A DNA stretch of 37,450 nt, taken from NCBI GenBank assembly GCA_035259145.1, contig DATFWQ010000206.1:1-37450 (forward strand), in the 5' to 3' direction. The DNA comes from CF-161 sp035259145 (GTDB taxonomy: Bacteria > Chloroflexota > Dormibacteria > Dormibacterales > Dormibacteraceae). The notes under the pieces were generated by a model. It was not told the DNA's origin. It saw nothing but the letters and a program-made list of their open reading frames with translations, and did no database searches. The position numbers and the translations under genes are program-made. Positions 1-8,429 of this stretch are shown in pieces. Numbering within the stretch: position 1 is the first letter of the stretch; each line of letters starts with the position of its first letter.

Positions 1-237
1 TATGAAGCGGCGCCGGCTCACTCGTTTCTCGAAGAGCCCGCTCATTCTCGTGCCTCCCCTGTCTTGGATGGCCGGGAGCAGCGCCCGCGGTCCCCCCGGC
101 CGCTTGGGCAAGAATAACCCCACACCGCGGCGAGAGCAAACTCGATTCATACTCGATAGGCCACCGGGCGCACTGGTGCCGAAAAGGTTGTCGGGACTGC
201 TCGTCAGCTCCGGCACAAGACGTCGTTGGCCGCCGCG
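1..237. other. No recognisable gene
   Basis: This stretch lies downstream of the minus-strand dehydrogenase and runs to the window edge. An open frame on the plus strand crosses it, but its translation is rich in Arg, Pro and Ser with no fold-like pattern, and it continues antisense through the dehydrogenase. I see no tRNA, terminator or repeat. The reverse strand just past the dehydrogenase stop can be read in another frame as a plausible lost C-terminus of that enzyme (see findings). Confidence 0.5.
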
Positions 238-1014
238 TCAGCGCCAGACGTCGTGCAGGCGCTGGAACGCTACCGCCGCCACCGGCAGCGGCACGCGCCG
301 CTCAGCGGCGTCGCCGAGCAGCGAGCGCATGTCCTTGACGATGATGTCCAGAGCCCCGCCGGGCTGATAGTCGCGCCACCAGCCGAGCACAGTCTCCCAG
401 TTGGCGGCGGCCCAGCTGGCGCCGGTCGACCGCTCTACCACGGGCAGCACGTTCTCGGGCTGAAGCCCGTACTCGCCTGCCAGACGCAGGCCTTCCTGAG
501 CGGCCACCAGGTTGACGGCCAGCATGAGCTGGTTGGCCAACTTGACCGCCTGGCCCATGCCCGGCCGGTCGCCGATGACGAAGATGCTCCGACCCACGGC
601 CTCGAGGAGCGGGCGGCAGCGCGCCACGGCGGCTGAATCGCCGGCCGCCATGATGGCCAGCGTTCCCGCCTCGGCACCGGCGACGCCGCCGCTGACGGGC
701 GCATCCAGGGCGGTAAGGCCGCGTTGAGCCAGATCCTGGGCGAGGCGTTCCATCGTGGAGGGGTCGATTGTGCTCATGACCAGGACGTCCAGTCCTGCCC
801 GATCCAGCTGCCCTACCACTGCCTCGACCTGTGGTCGTGTCCGGACCAGCACGATCACGGCGCGCGTGGCGCGAGCGGCGACCTCGGCCACCGAGCCGGC
901 GCTGCCGGTGCCTCGTATGTCGTAACTCGCGACCTCGTAGCCGGCCCGCTCGAGGTTGGCCGCCACAGGCACGCCCATCGCGCCCAGCCCGATCACGCCG
1001 ACAACATCTCCCAC
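238..1014 (-). CDS. NAD(P)-binding 3-hydroxyisobutyrate dehydrogenase-like oxidoreductase
   Basis: Likely a cytosolic beta-hydroxyacid dehydrogenase that oxidises a small 3-hydroxyacid or reduces an aldehyde acid with NAD(P). An N-terminal Rossmann motif GVIGLGAMG is followed by the substrate-loop motif DAPVSGG near residue 105, the family motif with the catalytic lysine (GMGQAVKLANQ), and a C-terminal all-helical domain. I chose the GTG at 1014 because the Rossmann strand begins five residues later and GGAGGGGAG lies about 13 bases upstream. The longer frame to 1146 adds unstructured sequence and reaches almost to the divergent MFS start. At 258 residues it is shorter than the usual 285-300, with part of the C-terminal helix missing. 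It is divergent from an MHS transporter that may import its substrate. The exact substrate cannot be told. Confidence 0.85.
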   Translation of the reverse strand: MGDVVGVIGLGAMGVPVAANLERAGYEVASYDIRGTGSAGSVAEVAARATRAVIVLVRTRPQVEAVVGQLDRAGLDVLVMSTIDPSTMERLAQDLAQRGLTALDAPVSGGVAGAEAGTLAIMAAGDSAAVARCRPLLEAVGRSIFVIGDRPGMGQAVKLANQLMLAVNLVAAQEGLRLAGEYGLQPENVLPVVERSTGASWAAANWETVLGWWRDYQPGGALDIIVKDMRSLLGDAAERRVPLPVAAVAFQRLHDVWR

Positions 1015-1116
1015 GGTGGCTACGCTACTCCCCTCCGCACGTCCAGCAGCGCTGGACACGCGATCGCGAGCCTTCTCAGAGTCGTGCTGAGCGTCAGTCC
1101 GGTCCCCATCTGCATT

Positions 1117-1147
1117 TTGACTTGCCCAGGACATTCCCAAATACACT
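1117..1147 (+). promoter_or_regulatory. Candidate promoter for the MHS transporter
   Basis: TTGACT at 1117-1122 and TACACT at 1142-1147 are spaced by 19 bases, a little long, and end 8 bases before the ATG at 1156. No Shine-Dalgarno sequence precedes the ATG, so a leaderless or near-leaderless transcript would fit. This is pattern matching only. Confidence 0.3.
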
Positions 1148-1155
1148 GTCGAGTC

Positions 1156-2466
1156 ATGAGCACAGCCGTCGCGGAAGCGGCGCAGCCAGCTCGGCAGCTC
1201 CTCCGGCCGCAGCTTCTCCGCGCGGCGATCGCTTCCTCTTTAGGGACGACGCTGGTCTGGTATGACGTCTTTCTCTACGGTTTTGCGGCCAGCCTGGTGC
1301 TCGGCGACCGGTTCTTCCCGAGCTCTTCTCCCTTCGTCAGCACGCTGACCGCGCTCGCGACCTACCTGGTCGGCTTCGCGGCCCGCCCCCTGGGCGCCGC
1401 GCTGTTCGGGCACATGGGCGACCGGATCGGGCGCCGAGCCACGCTGATCGCAACGCTCTGGCTGATGGGCCTGGCCACGGTGCTGGTCGGACTGGTGCCT
1501 ACGTACGCACAGATAGGGATCGCCGGAGGCGTTCTGCTGACCCTGCTCCGGATCGTGCAGGGCGTCGCCGCCGGTGGCCAGTGGGCAGGATCGGTTCTGC
1601 TGTCGGTGGAGTGGACCGAGCGCCGCTGGCGTGGGCTGACCGGCAGCCTGACTCAGCTGGCGATGCCCGCCGGGCTTCTACTCGCGCTCGGAGCGGTCCA
1701 GGTCTCGGCTTACTATGTGGGCTCGGGCTCGTACTGGGGCTGGCGCGTACCGTTCCTGCTTGGCGGAGTGCTGATCGTGGTGGGCCTTTACGTCCGCATC
1801 GGCACCTCTGAGACCCCGGTCTTCACAAAGCTGCTTGATGACGGGAAGATCGAGCAGGCTCCGGTCACGCAGGCGGTCGCCAGGCAGGGCTCGGAGGTGC
1901 TCCTCTGTGCGCTGGCCCGGACCGGACAAGAGGCGCCGTTCTACCTCTTCACGATATTCGTCATCGGCTACGCCACGAGCTTCTTGAAGTTCCAGCAGGC
2001 GGAGATCTTGAAATTCGTGATGATCGCAGCCGCCGTGTCGCTGGTGGCAACGCCCTTCTGGGGGTTTCAGTCGGATCTCCTGGGTCGCAAGCGTGTCTGC
2101 CTGATCGGCGCCGCCGCCATGCTGGTCTGGTCCTTCGGGTACTGGACGCTGCTCGACCAGGGCGTGCCCCTCCTGGTCTTCGGTGCGATCGTGCTTGCGC
2201 TGCCGATCCACGACATCCAGAGCGGCCCCCAGGCAGCGCTCATCGCCGAGAGCTTCACAGCGAGGCTGCGATACAGCGGCGCATCGTTGGCCTACCATCT
2301 GGCCGCGCTGATCGCAGGCGGCCCCGCCCTGGTCATTCCGATGGCGCTGCTGGGCGCTTTTCATCACTCACTGCCGCTCGCGATCTACGGCGCAGCGTGT
2401 GCTGCGATCAGCCTGGGTGCGGTGGCGCTTCTGCGGGATCGATCTGGCCAGGAGCTGTCAGCCTAA
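1156..2466 (+). CDS. MFS transporter, metabolite:H+ symporter (MHS) family
   Basis: A 436-residue inner-membrane secondary transporter with about 12 hydrophobic segments, expected to import an organic acid or similar metabolite with protons. It has two hallmarks of the MHS branch (ShiA, KgtP, ProP relatives). One is the first-helix block with WYDVFLYG near residue 35. The other is the loop 2-3 signature GHMGDRIGRR at residues 85-94. An MHS-like QGVAAGGQWAG segment follows. The frame is open far upstream, but the ATG at 1156 is the natural start: the upstream part is antisense to the dehydrogenase and lacks membrane character. The divergent layout with a hydroxyacid dehydrogenase suggests uptake of a hydroxy or branched acid, which is inference. 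Substrate cannot be read from sequence. Confidence 0.9.
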   Translation: MSTAVAEAAQPARQLLRPQLLRAAIASSLGTTLVWYDVFLYGFAASLVLGDRFFPSSSPFVSTLTALATYLVGFAARPLGAALFGHMGDRIGRRATLIATLWLMGLATVLVGLVPTYAQIGIAGGVLLTLLRIVQGVAAGGQWAGSVLLSVEWTERRWRGLTGSLTQLAMPAGLLLALGAVQVSAYYVGSGSYWGWRVPFLLGGVLIVVGLYVRIGTSETPVFTKLLDDGKIEQAPVTQAVARQGSEVLLCALARTGQEAPFYLFTIFVIGYATSFLKFQQAEILKFVMIAAAVSLVATPFWGFQSDLLGRKRVCLIGAAAMLVWSFGYWTLLDQGVPLLVFGAIVLALPIHDIQSGPQAALIAESFTARLRYSGASLAYHLAALIAGGPALVIPMALLGAFHHSLPLAIYGAACAAISLGAVALLRDRSGQELSA

Positions 2467-2512
2467 GCCGGCACATCCGTTCGCTGGCTCCACGAGAAGC
2501 CGCTCCTTTCGT

Positions 2513-3469
2513 TCAGGAGGCTTCGAACTGCGCGACCAGCTGCGCCACCTCGGCGATTAACTGCCAGCTCCCACCGTCCGTGACGACCGTGAGCACGTAG
2601 CTGCCGCGCGGTCCGCCCTGCACCAGCGCAGCGTCGTTGAAGGCTCCATTCAGGAACCCCACCTTGTGCACGACAGTCTCACCGGGGGGCACACCTGCGG
2701 GGATGCCCTCCTCGTACTCCGTATGCGTCAACAGCGGGTAAAGGTATGCCTGCGCCGCGGCGCCGCCCGCCCTCCCCTGTGCTTCCGCCTGCAAGAGCCG
2801 GGCCAGGTCGTTGCTGGTCGTGGTGTTCGGGTCGTAGAAGGCAGACTCGGTGGCGCCGTACGAACGCGCGTACGCGTTCAGCGCGCCGGTGCCGCCGTCG
2901 TAGCGCACGAGGATGTGCGCCGCCGTGTTGTCCGAGTAGGCGCCCGCCCGTCGGTCGAGCTCGGCCCGTGTGAAGCAGGCGCCGGCTTCGTAGTCGGAGA
3001 AGTAGCCGTCCTCCCAATCGCCGGGGTCGTAGCAGAGCTCATCGTTCGGGCTGGCACGGCCCGACGCTATATCCTCTGCATCCTTCATCAGCACCGGCAG
3101 TTTGTAGGTGCTTGCAGCCACGAAGCTCTGGTCGCCGTTCAGCGACCAGGACTCGCCGTTCCAGAGCTCCAGCAGCGTCACCCCGGCCGCCGCACCGGAC
3201 GCGTCGAGAAGCTGCGCGACCTCGCTCTCCAGGGTGCTGAACGAGCGTGCGGTGGGCTGTGGGCTGGCGGCAGGTTGTGGGCTGGCGGGTTGTGGGCTGG
3301 CGGTGGACTGTGTGCTGGCAGCGGACGGCGAAGGCGCTGGAGAAAGCCGGGATCCCACCGCATTGACAGCGTGCGGCGGGGAAATGTCCTCATCCAGCCT
3401 GACCCCGGCCAGGACGGTCGCGAAGGCGATGGCGAAGGCGAGAACGGCGAGGGCAGCCCGACGCTTCAC
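2513..3469 (-). CDS. Secreted class A beta-lactamase-like serine hydrolase
   Basis: A 318-residue exported protein. A basic start and hydrophobic segment (residues 1-22) form a signal peptide or anchor. A Ser/Pro/Gln-rich linker (about 42-75) leads into a beta-lactamase2-type domain. The SxxK box is STYK (S120, K123), the SDN box is S179-D180-N181, and the third box is KVG (K269-G271) instead of KTG. C146 and C165 could form a disulfide. The segment matching the class A omega loop is short and shows no equivalent of the deacylating Glu166, so this is probably a penicillin-binding, carboxypeptidase-like or other serine hydrolase, not an efficient beta-lactamase. The start is GTG. It lies 63 bases after the GT-C-like membrane gene and may be the last gene of that operon. 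Fold call is firm; activity is uncertain. Confidence 0.85.
   Translation of the reverse strand: MKRRAALAVLAFAIAFATVLAGVRLDEDISPPHAVNAVGSRLSPAPSPSAASTQSTASPQPASPQPAASPQPTARSFSTLESEVAQLLDASGAAAGVTLLELWNGESWSLNGDQSFVAASTYKLPVLMKDAEDIASGRASPNDELCYDPGDWEDGYFSDYEAGACFTRAELDRRAGAYSDNTAAHILVRYDGGTGALNAYARSYGATESAFYDPNTTTSNDLARLLQAEAQGRAGGAAAQAYLYPLLTHTEYEEGIPAGVPPGETVVHKVGFLNGAFNDAALVQGGPRGSYVLTVVTDGGSWQLIAEVAQLVAQFEAS
3258..3303. repeat. Three 13-bp direct repeats coding a Pro-rich linker
   Basis: TGTGGGCTGGCGG occurs three times without change, starting at 3258, 3276 and 3291. The copies code the repeated SPQPA units between the membrane segment and the catalytic domain of the serine hydrolase. 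The spacing differs by multiples of 3, which keeps the frame. Copy number could vary by slippage, changing linker length. Confidence 0.85.
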
Positions 3470-3532
3470 AAGGAAAACGTATAGCTACTGAGCTAATCGA
3501 CTCTTAAGACAAGATCAGGAAGCCGTAAGCGC

Positions 3533-5143
3533 CTACTTCCGCGAGATGTTCATGTCGGTCAAAAGGTTCCGGTCCCAGACCATCACGTCATAGCGGCCGA
3601 CGCTGTACTCACGAGAGGGTTGGCCGAAGGTATTCTCAGTCGACTGCCGGTCGAGCGGCTGCAGACCGAAGCGGTCGCGAAGAACGAAGCGCGCGTTGTT
3701 TCCGGCCACCGAGGGGTTGTACCAGTCGTCAACAGCCTCCCAGTGATAGGCGGAAGCCGTGTTGTCGCTCACCGTGATGGCCCGGACGCGCACCCGACCT
3801 CCCGTTGCGACCGTCACGGTGCTCGCCTCCCAGTAGCCGCTCAGACCGTAGGTCAGGTTCTGACGCTCGAGGAATTCCCCGATCGCGACCTCTGGGTTCA
3901 CCGCCACCGGCGCCTCCAGGCCCACGGCCAGGACGCCCAGGTAGCCCACCGCCAGGGCCAGGGCCTCCAGCCGCAACCGGCCCGGCCAGACCCAGTCAGC
4001 CCCGCACCTTCCGGCCAGGACCGCGCCGAAGGCGAGCAGCGGAATCAGGTAGCGGGACGTTCTCAGGTCGATCGCCTGATTGCTGAACAGATACGCGGCC
4101 ACGTCCACAGCCATGCCGACCACCAGCGCCCGGGTGACCAGATCGGGCTCCTCTCCTCGATACCAGGACCGCACTGCCCGGCCCCAGGTCGCAACGACGA
4201 AGGCCAGTCCCGCCAACCGAACCAGTGTGACCAGGGCGCCGGCCGTGACCGGCTGACCGAAGAAGTCGGCTCCGAAGACCAGCAGGGTGCCCTCAATCGT
4301 CAGCGCGAGGTTTCGGGGCATGTCTTCAATTCCCGCAAACGCGGCCTGCACTGGCACTGTGGTGAAGCCGCCCCGCTCGTGCAGCACCCAGGCGATCACC
4401 GTCGCCGCGGGCAGCGCCAGAGCGGCCGCCATCAGGAGAGCGAGGCGCGACCGGCGAGCCGGGTGCCGGCCCACCAGGCCTGTTGCCGAGACGAAGGCCA
4501 GAGCCAGTACTCCGACGTACATCGCGAGCATGTCGGAGAGCACCGCCAGCGTCAGCAGTACCCAGACGGTCGCGATCCCTGGCGGGCGTTCCAACGCCCT
4601 GTCGACCGAGATCAGGGCAAGGATCAGCAGCAGCGTCGTGCCGACGTGAAAAGGCCCGAGCAGGAGCAGCTGTGCCGCAGCGCCGGGAGCCGGCGCGATC
4701 AGCAAGACGAGGGGAATCGCCATCCTCACCAGCGCCTCGGTACCTCGCGCTCGGCCCCGAGCCAGGAAGCAGGCGGACACGACAAGCAGCGTGTAGATCG
4801 CGGCGCCGGCATCGTGAGCCACCGACAGTGACACGCCCCTCAGCCAGGCGATCACAGCGTAAAAGGGGAGGTCGGTCGCTACGAACGAGGCACCTGACAG
4901 CGTCCAGCCCTGCAGAAGCACGTTGCCGCGCGCCATCGCCTGACCCTGGAGGACGGCGTTCGCGCTGTCCGACGTGACAGGGGCGGTCAATGAAAGACGT
5001 TCGTAGAGCAAGAACAGGACCAGAGCTCCCGATGCGGTCCCCGCGATGGAGAGGAGCCGCGCCCTGGCGCCGGCGGTTGCCAAAAGCCTGTCGCGCTGCG
5101 CCCTGCGGGCCGGTGGACCCAGTTCAACAATCCGAGACCCCAT
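3533..5143 (-). CDS. Polytopic membrane protein, possible GT-C glycosyltransferase
   Basis: A 536-residue integral membrane protein with roughly ten hydrophobic helices and a hydrophilic C-terminal domain from about residue 415. After the first helix (about 33-47) an outside loop holds an acidic residue (D59, in SDSANA) followed by a long amphipathic segment, the layout of GT-C lipid-linked sugar transferases. The C-terminal part (YGLSGYWEAS, then a beta-rich stretch) resembles the extracytoplasmic tail of such proteins in actinobacteria. I cannot assign a donor or acceptor. The gene starts 48 bases after the MacB-type permease stop and is probably co-transcribed with it. It could equally be an unclassified membrane protein. 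Confidence 0.75.
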   Translation of the reverse strand: MGSRIVELGPPARRAQRDRLLATAGARARLLSIAGTASGALVLFLLYERLSLTAPVTSDSANAVLQGQAMARGNVLLQGWTLSGASFVATDLPFYAVIAWLRGVSLSVAHDAGAAIYTLLVVSACFLARGRARGTEALVRMAIPLVLLIAPAPGAAAQLLLLGPFHVGTTLLLILALISVDRALERPPGIATVWVLLTLAVLSDMLAMYVGVLALAFVSATGLVGRHPARRSRLALLMAAALALPAATVIAWVLHERGGFTTVPVQAAFAGIEDMPRNLALTIEGTLLVFGADFFGQPVTAGALVTLVRLAGLAFVVATWGRAVRSWYRGEEPDLVTRALVVGMAVDVAAYLFSNQAIDLRTSRYLIPLLAFGAVLAGRCGADWVWPGRLRLEALALAVGYLGVLAVGLEAPVAVNPEVAIGEFLERQNLTYGLSGYWEASTVTVATGGRVRVRAITVSDNTASAYHWEAVDDWYNPSVAGNNARFVLRDRFGLQPLDRQSTENTFGQPSREYSVGRYDVMVWDRNLLTDMNISRK

Positions 5144-5191
5144 TGGCTGTAGCTTGGCTGATCCGCGAAGTTGGGTGCGCCCGACGGGGTC

Positions 5192-6391
5192 TCAGACCGT
5201 CCTGAGCGCATCTGTAGGCGCCAGCCTGGCCGCCCGCAGCGCCGGGTAGAGCCCAGCCACACCTCCAATCGCCGTCGCGGCCACGAGACCACCCAGCACC
5301 GCGACCGCAGGCACCAGGATGGTCCAGCCTTGTTGGACCGCGAGCGCCGCCGTCAGCGCAACCCCCGTCGCGATGCCGGCGGTCCCCCCCAGTGTCGAAA
5401 GCAGCAGCGACTCTGACAGGAACTGGACTCCCACGTGGAGCCGGGTGGCGCCAAGCGCGCGTCTGAGGCCGATCTCCGAGCGCCGTTCGAGCACCGAGAT
5501 CACCATCACGTTGGCGACGCCCACGCCGCCCACGAGCAGCGCCACAGCGCCCAGGCCGACGAACAGCGCCGTGCCCGAGCTCTGGACCGCAAGCCTGGCG
5601 GCCAGCGCGTCGGAGGGCCTCGTCACACCGACCTGGTCTGGGTTCTCCGGATTCGTCGTCCGCGCCAGCACCCGGCTGATTGCCACCACCCGCTCGGGAT
5701 CAGCCCGGACGTAGAGCCGGGTCGGGAAGCCGTCGAAGCCCAGATCGGAGATCGCGAAGTCGAGGCCGACGAGCACCGAACGGTCGATCTCAGGTGCCAG
5801 CTGGACGGGCGCCAGGATGCCCGCGACGGTCAGCCACCGGCCGACCGCCCAGATTCGGACCGGGCTGTCCAGCGTGGCCACCCCCAGGGCACCAGCCGCG
5901 CCGAACCCGAGCACCGCGACCGGGTAGCGTGCCGTGGCCCCGTTGAGGAAGGTTCCCGCCAGAAGCCTGCCATTGAGCGTCTGCAGCAACGAAGGGTCCG
6001 TCGTACGCAGTCCGATGGCGCCGGTCTCGAAGGTCGGCACCAGGTCGCTCCGGTAGACCCCGCCCGGCAGCGTGGCCGTCGACGAGATCCGCTGAACCCC
6101 CGGCAGGAGTCCGATCATGGATGGCGCAGTCAGCGGTAGGGGGCCCTCTGAGCCGCCTATACCCTGGCCTTTCTCGACCGTCAGCAGGTTCGTGCCAAGC
6201 CGGTCGATCTGGGCCAGCAGATCAGCCTCGCTCGACTGGGTCACGCCGAGCACGCCGACGATCGCGGCTACCCCGATGCAGACGCCGAGAGCCGAAAATG
6301 CGGCACGGAGACGGCGGGCGCGCAGGCCCACAGTGCCCGCCAGCAGTACGTCGGCCGTCCGCAGGCGTGAGCGAGTCCTGGTAGTCCTCAC
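5192..6391 (-). CDS. MacB-type ABC transporter permease (FtsX domain)
   Basis: A 399-residue permease of a tripartite-like export or mechanotransmission ABC system. One N-terminal helix (about residues 25-50, with GVCIGVAAIVG) precedes a large extracytoplasmic MacB-PCD-like domain (about 55-265). Three C-terminal helices follow, with the cytoplasmic coupling signature RRSEIGLRRALGA between the first two, typical of MacB/FtsX permeases. The GTG start overlaps the stop of the ATPase gene as GTGA (6388-6391), so translation is coupled. Known homologues move peptides, lipoproteins or macrolides; the cargo here is unknown, but an adaptor gene precedes it, which favours envelope efflux. Confidence 0.92.
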   Translation of the reverse strand: MRTTRTRSRLRTADVLLAGTVGLRARRLRAAFSALGVCIGVAAIVGVLGVTQSSEADLLAQIDRLGTNLLTVEKGQGIGGSEGPLPLTAPSMIGLLPGVQRISSTATLPGGVYRSDLVPTFETGAIGLRTTDPSLLQTLNGRLLAGTFLNGATARYPVAVLGFGAAGALGVATLDSPVRIWAVGRWLTVAGILAPVQLAPEIDRSVLVGLDFAISDLGFDGFPTRLYVRADPERVVAISRVLARTTNPENPDQVGVTRPSDALAARLAVQSSGTALFVGLGAVALLVGGVGVANVMVISVLERRSEIGLRRALGATRLHVGVQFLSESLLLSTLGGTAGIATGVALTAALAVQQGWTILVPAVAVLGGLVAATAIGGVAGLYPALRAARLAPTDALRTV

Positions 6392-7074
6392 GTCGTCGCC
6401 CCGGAGTCGCCGATGATGCGGCCGTCTTTGAGCTCGATGCGGCGGCGCATCGCAGCCGCCACGTCGTGGTTGTGCGTGATGACCGCGATAGTCGTGCCGT
6501 GGCGGTTGAGCTGCTGCAGCAGCGCCACGACCGCGGCGCCCGCGGCGGTGTCGAGATTGCCGGTCGGCTCGTCGGCGAGCACGATCGCGGGACTGCCCAC
6601 GACTGCCCGCGCGATGGCCACCCTCTGACGCTCCCCGCCTGAGAGCTGGTTCGGTCGGTGACCTAGGCGATGCCCGAGGCCGACTCTCTCCAGCGCTTCG
6701 CGTGCACGGCGCCGGCGCTCCCGGGCTGGAAAGCCGCGGTAGAGCAGGCCGTTGGCGACGTTGTCCAGGACGCTGACGCCGTCGAGCAGGAAGAACTGCT
6801 GAAAGACGAAGCCCAGGTGGTGTGCTCGCAGCCCCGACAGCTCCACGTCCGATAAGTCAGAAGCGGCCTGACCGGCGACCAGGACCTCGCCCTGTGTGGG
6901 GCGGTCGAGGGTGCCCATGACGTGAAGCAGAGTGGTCTTGCCGGAGCCCGAGGGCCCCACGATGGCCAGCAGTTCTCCCTCCTCGATGGTCAAGCTGACG
7001 CCACGAAGTGATTCGACCTGTGGGTCGCCGGGGTAGCGCTTCGAGACGTTGTGAACCTCGAGCACGGCTCTCAT
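6388..7074 (-). CDS. MacB/LolD-type ABC transporter ATPase
   Basis: A 228-residue nucleotide-binding subunit with every motif intact: Walker A GPSGSGKTT (40-48), Q-loop Gln in FVFQQF (near 92), signature LSGGERQ (144-150), Walker B IVLADEPT (164-171) and H-loop His201. Length and the FQQFFLLDG stretch fit the MacB/LolD export branch. It works as a dimer on the cytoplasmic face of the permease encoded next. Its ATG overlaps the adaptor stop as ATGA (7071-7074), and its own stop overlaps the permease start, giving a tightly coupled three-gene block. Confidence 0.95.
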   Translation of the reverse strand: MRAVLEVHNVSKRYPGDPQVESLRGVSLTIEEGELLAIVGPSGSGKTTLLHVMGTLDRPTQGEVLVAGQAASDLSDVELSGLRAHHLGFVFQQFFLLDGVSVLDNVANGLLYRGFPARERRRRAREALERVGLGHRLGHRPNQLSGGERQRVAIARAVVGSPAIVLADEPTGNLDTAAGAAVVALLQQLNRHGTTIAVITHNHDVAAAMRRRIELKDGRIIGDSGATT

Positions 7075-8429
7075 CGAGCCGGTACCTCAACCGTCTGGCC
7101 CTCGGCCAGCCGGCTGCCGCTGACCTCGACCAGACCGCCGTCGCCGAAGAGGCCTGGCTGGACGGTCACCAGCCGGCGTGCACCGCCCGATCTGACCGCT
7201 ACCGAATAACCGCCCTCGGGCTGCACCAGCAGCGCGGTCACCGGGACGGCCAGGACGTTCTTCCTGGATGCGGTCGTGATCGAAACGTAGACCGGCGCCT
7301 GATCCAGCGTCCCGGCCGCGGACTCGTCCGCCAGGGCGACGGTCACCGCGACGGTCGCCTGCTGTCCGGAACCCCCCTGGCCCTGCCCCTGCCCCTGGTT
7401 CTGCGGCGTTGTCGCGACCCGGCTGACGTCCGTGACCGAGCCCGCCACGGTGGTGTGACCGTCCGGCATCAACACGGAAACCTGATCACCGCGGTTGACG
7501 AGCTGCTGCCGGCTGACGTCGAGGGGCACCGTCACCGTGTGGTGGATAGCGGTCAGGTCCAGCACCGGGGTTCCTGGCGCGGCCTGGGCGCCCAGGGAGG
7601 CGCGGACCGCCGCCACCCTGATGGGTCCCGAGGCGAAGACCACCTCACCCAGCCGGACCATCCCACTCTGGGGCAGGCCCAGCGACGCCTGCCAGCGCCG
7701 AACGGCCGCCGAGTCGGCACTCGTGAAGTTTCCGTCGGCCGTCAGGTTGCCTGCGCCGACGACGCCGAGGTCGATGAGATCCTGCTCCAGCTGCTTCACG
7801 TCCTCGCCACTGACCCCGGGGCCGAGCTGCCGGTACGCCGGCTGCGTGCCGTTGAGCAAGATCACGGGCGTGCCGTTGACCGCGTAGAGCGGCTGGCCCT
7901 GGCTGACGTGGGCCCCGAGCGCCGGCAGCCAGGTGAAGCTGCCGTCCAGCCGGGCGCTGGTCTGCAGCATCTGGAGCGCCGCTTCGGCATTCTGGAGGCT
8001 GACCCGCGCACTGGCGACCTGGGCATCGGCCTGGTGCTGCGCCTGCTGGGCGTGCTGCTGTGCGGCTGCGACGGCTGCCGGGCCCTGAGCCTGGCTGATC
8101 GCCAGCTGGTTTGCGGCGGCGGTGTCGGTGGCTGCCGTCATCGCCGCGCTCAGTGATGCCTGTGCCGTATTGACCGTCGCACGAGCCTGCTGGACCTGGT
8201 CCGGCGTCGCGCCGCCCGGCGCGCTGAAAGTCGTCGTGGCGCCGTAGTTCAGGATTCCGTTGACGCGCTGCCGCTGGACGACGTCCGTGCGCTGCACCGA
8301 AGCGGTGCCGGTCGGCACCGCGGTGGCCGCGGCGGCGGGTGCCGCCCGGTCGCGGAGTACGAAGATTGCGATGGCGCAGGAGCAGGCGACCACACCGGCG
8401 GCAGCGGTGACGGCTATCGTTCGCCCCAT
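7071..8429 (-). CDS. Efflux adaptor with peptidoglycan-binding domain (HlyD/MFP-like)
   Basis: A 452-residue membrane-anchored adaptor. One N-terminal helix (about 5-24) is followed by an Ala/Gln-rich coiled-coil hairpin (about 76-160). A lipoyl-like/beta segment leads to a PG_binding_1 domain (about 203-262, LGPGVSGEDVKQLEQDL region), then beta-barrel domains. A short Gln/Gly linker (344-357) lies before a membrane-proximal domain. In Gram-positive-type envelopes such adaptors link the MacB-type pump to the cell wall. I chose the ATG at 8429, which starts just before the anchor and overlaps the upstream lipopeptide stop as TGATG. The longer frame to 8510 adds a charged stretch with no support. 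Cargo unknown; the module resembles antimicrobial-peptide or drug efflux systems. Confidence 0.9.
   Translation of the reverse strand: MGRTIAVTAAAGVVACSCAIAIFVLRDRAAPAAAATAVPTGTASVQRTDVVQRQRVNGILNYGATTTFSAPGGATPDQVQQARATVNTAQASLSAAMTAATDTAAANQLAISQAQGPAAVAAAQQHAQQAQHQADAQVASARVSLQNAEAALQMLQTSARLDGSFTWLPALGAHVSQGQPLYAVNGTPVILLNGTQPAYRQLGPGVSGEDVKQLEQDLIDLGVVGAGNLTADGNFTSADSAAVRRWQASLGLPQSGMVRLGEVVFASGPIRVAAVRASLGAQAAPGTPVLDLTAIHHTVTVPLDVSRQQLVNRGDQVSVLMPDGHTTVAGSVTDVSRVATTPQNQGQGQGQGGSGQQATVAVTVALADESAAGTLDQAPVYVSITTASRKNVLAVPVTALLVQPEGGYSVAVRSGGARRLVTVQPGLFGDGGLVEVSGSRLAEGQTVEVPAR

Noticed and set aside
724..1155. N-terminal extension of the MFS gene
   Set aside because: The extra 144 residues are antisense to the dehydrogenase and not hydrophobic; the transporter clearly begins at ATG 1156.
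3254..3303. CRISPR-like short repeats
   Set aside because: Three 13-bp copies with 2-5-base spacing inside a coding frame; they code a Pro/Ser/Gln linker.
3620..4831. 403-codon plus-strand open frame
   Set aside because: It is antisense to the GT-C-like membrane gene; the translation is rich in Arg, Gln, His and Asp with no fold-like pattern, as expected for GC-rich shadow frames.
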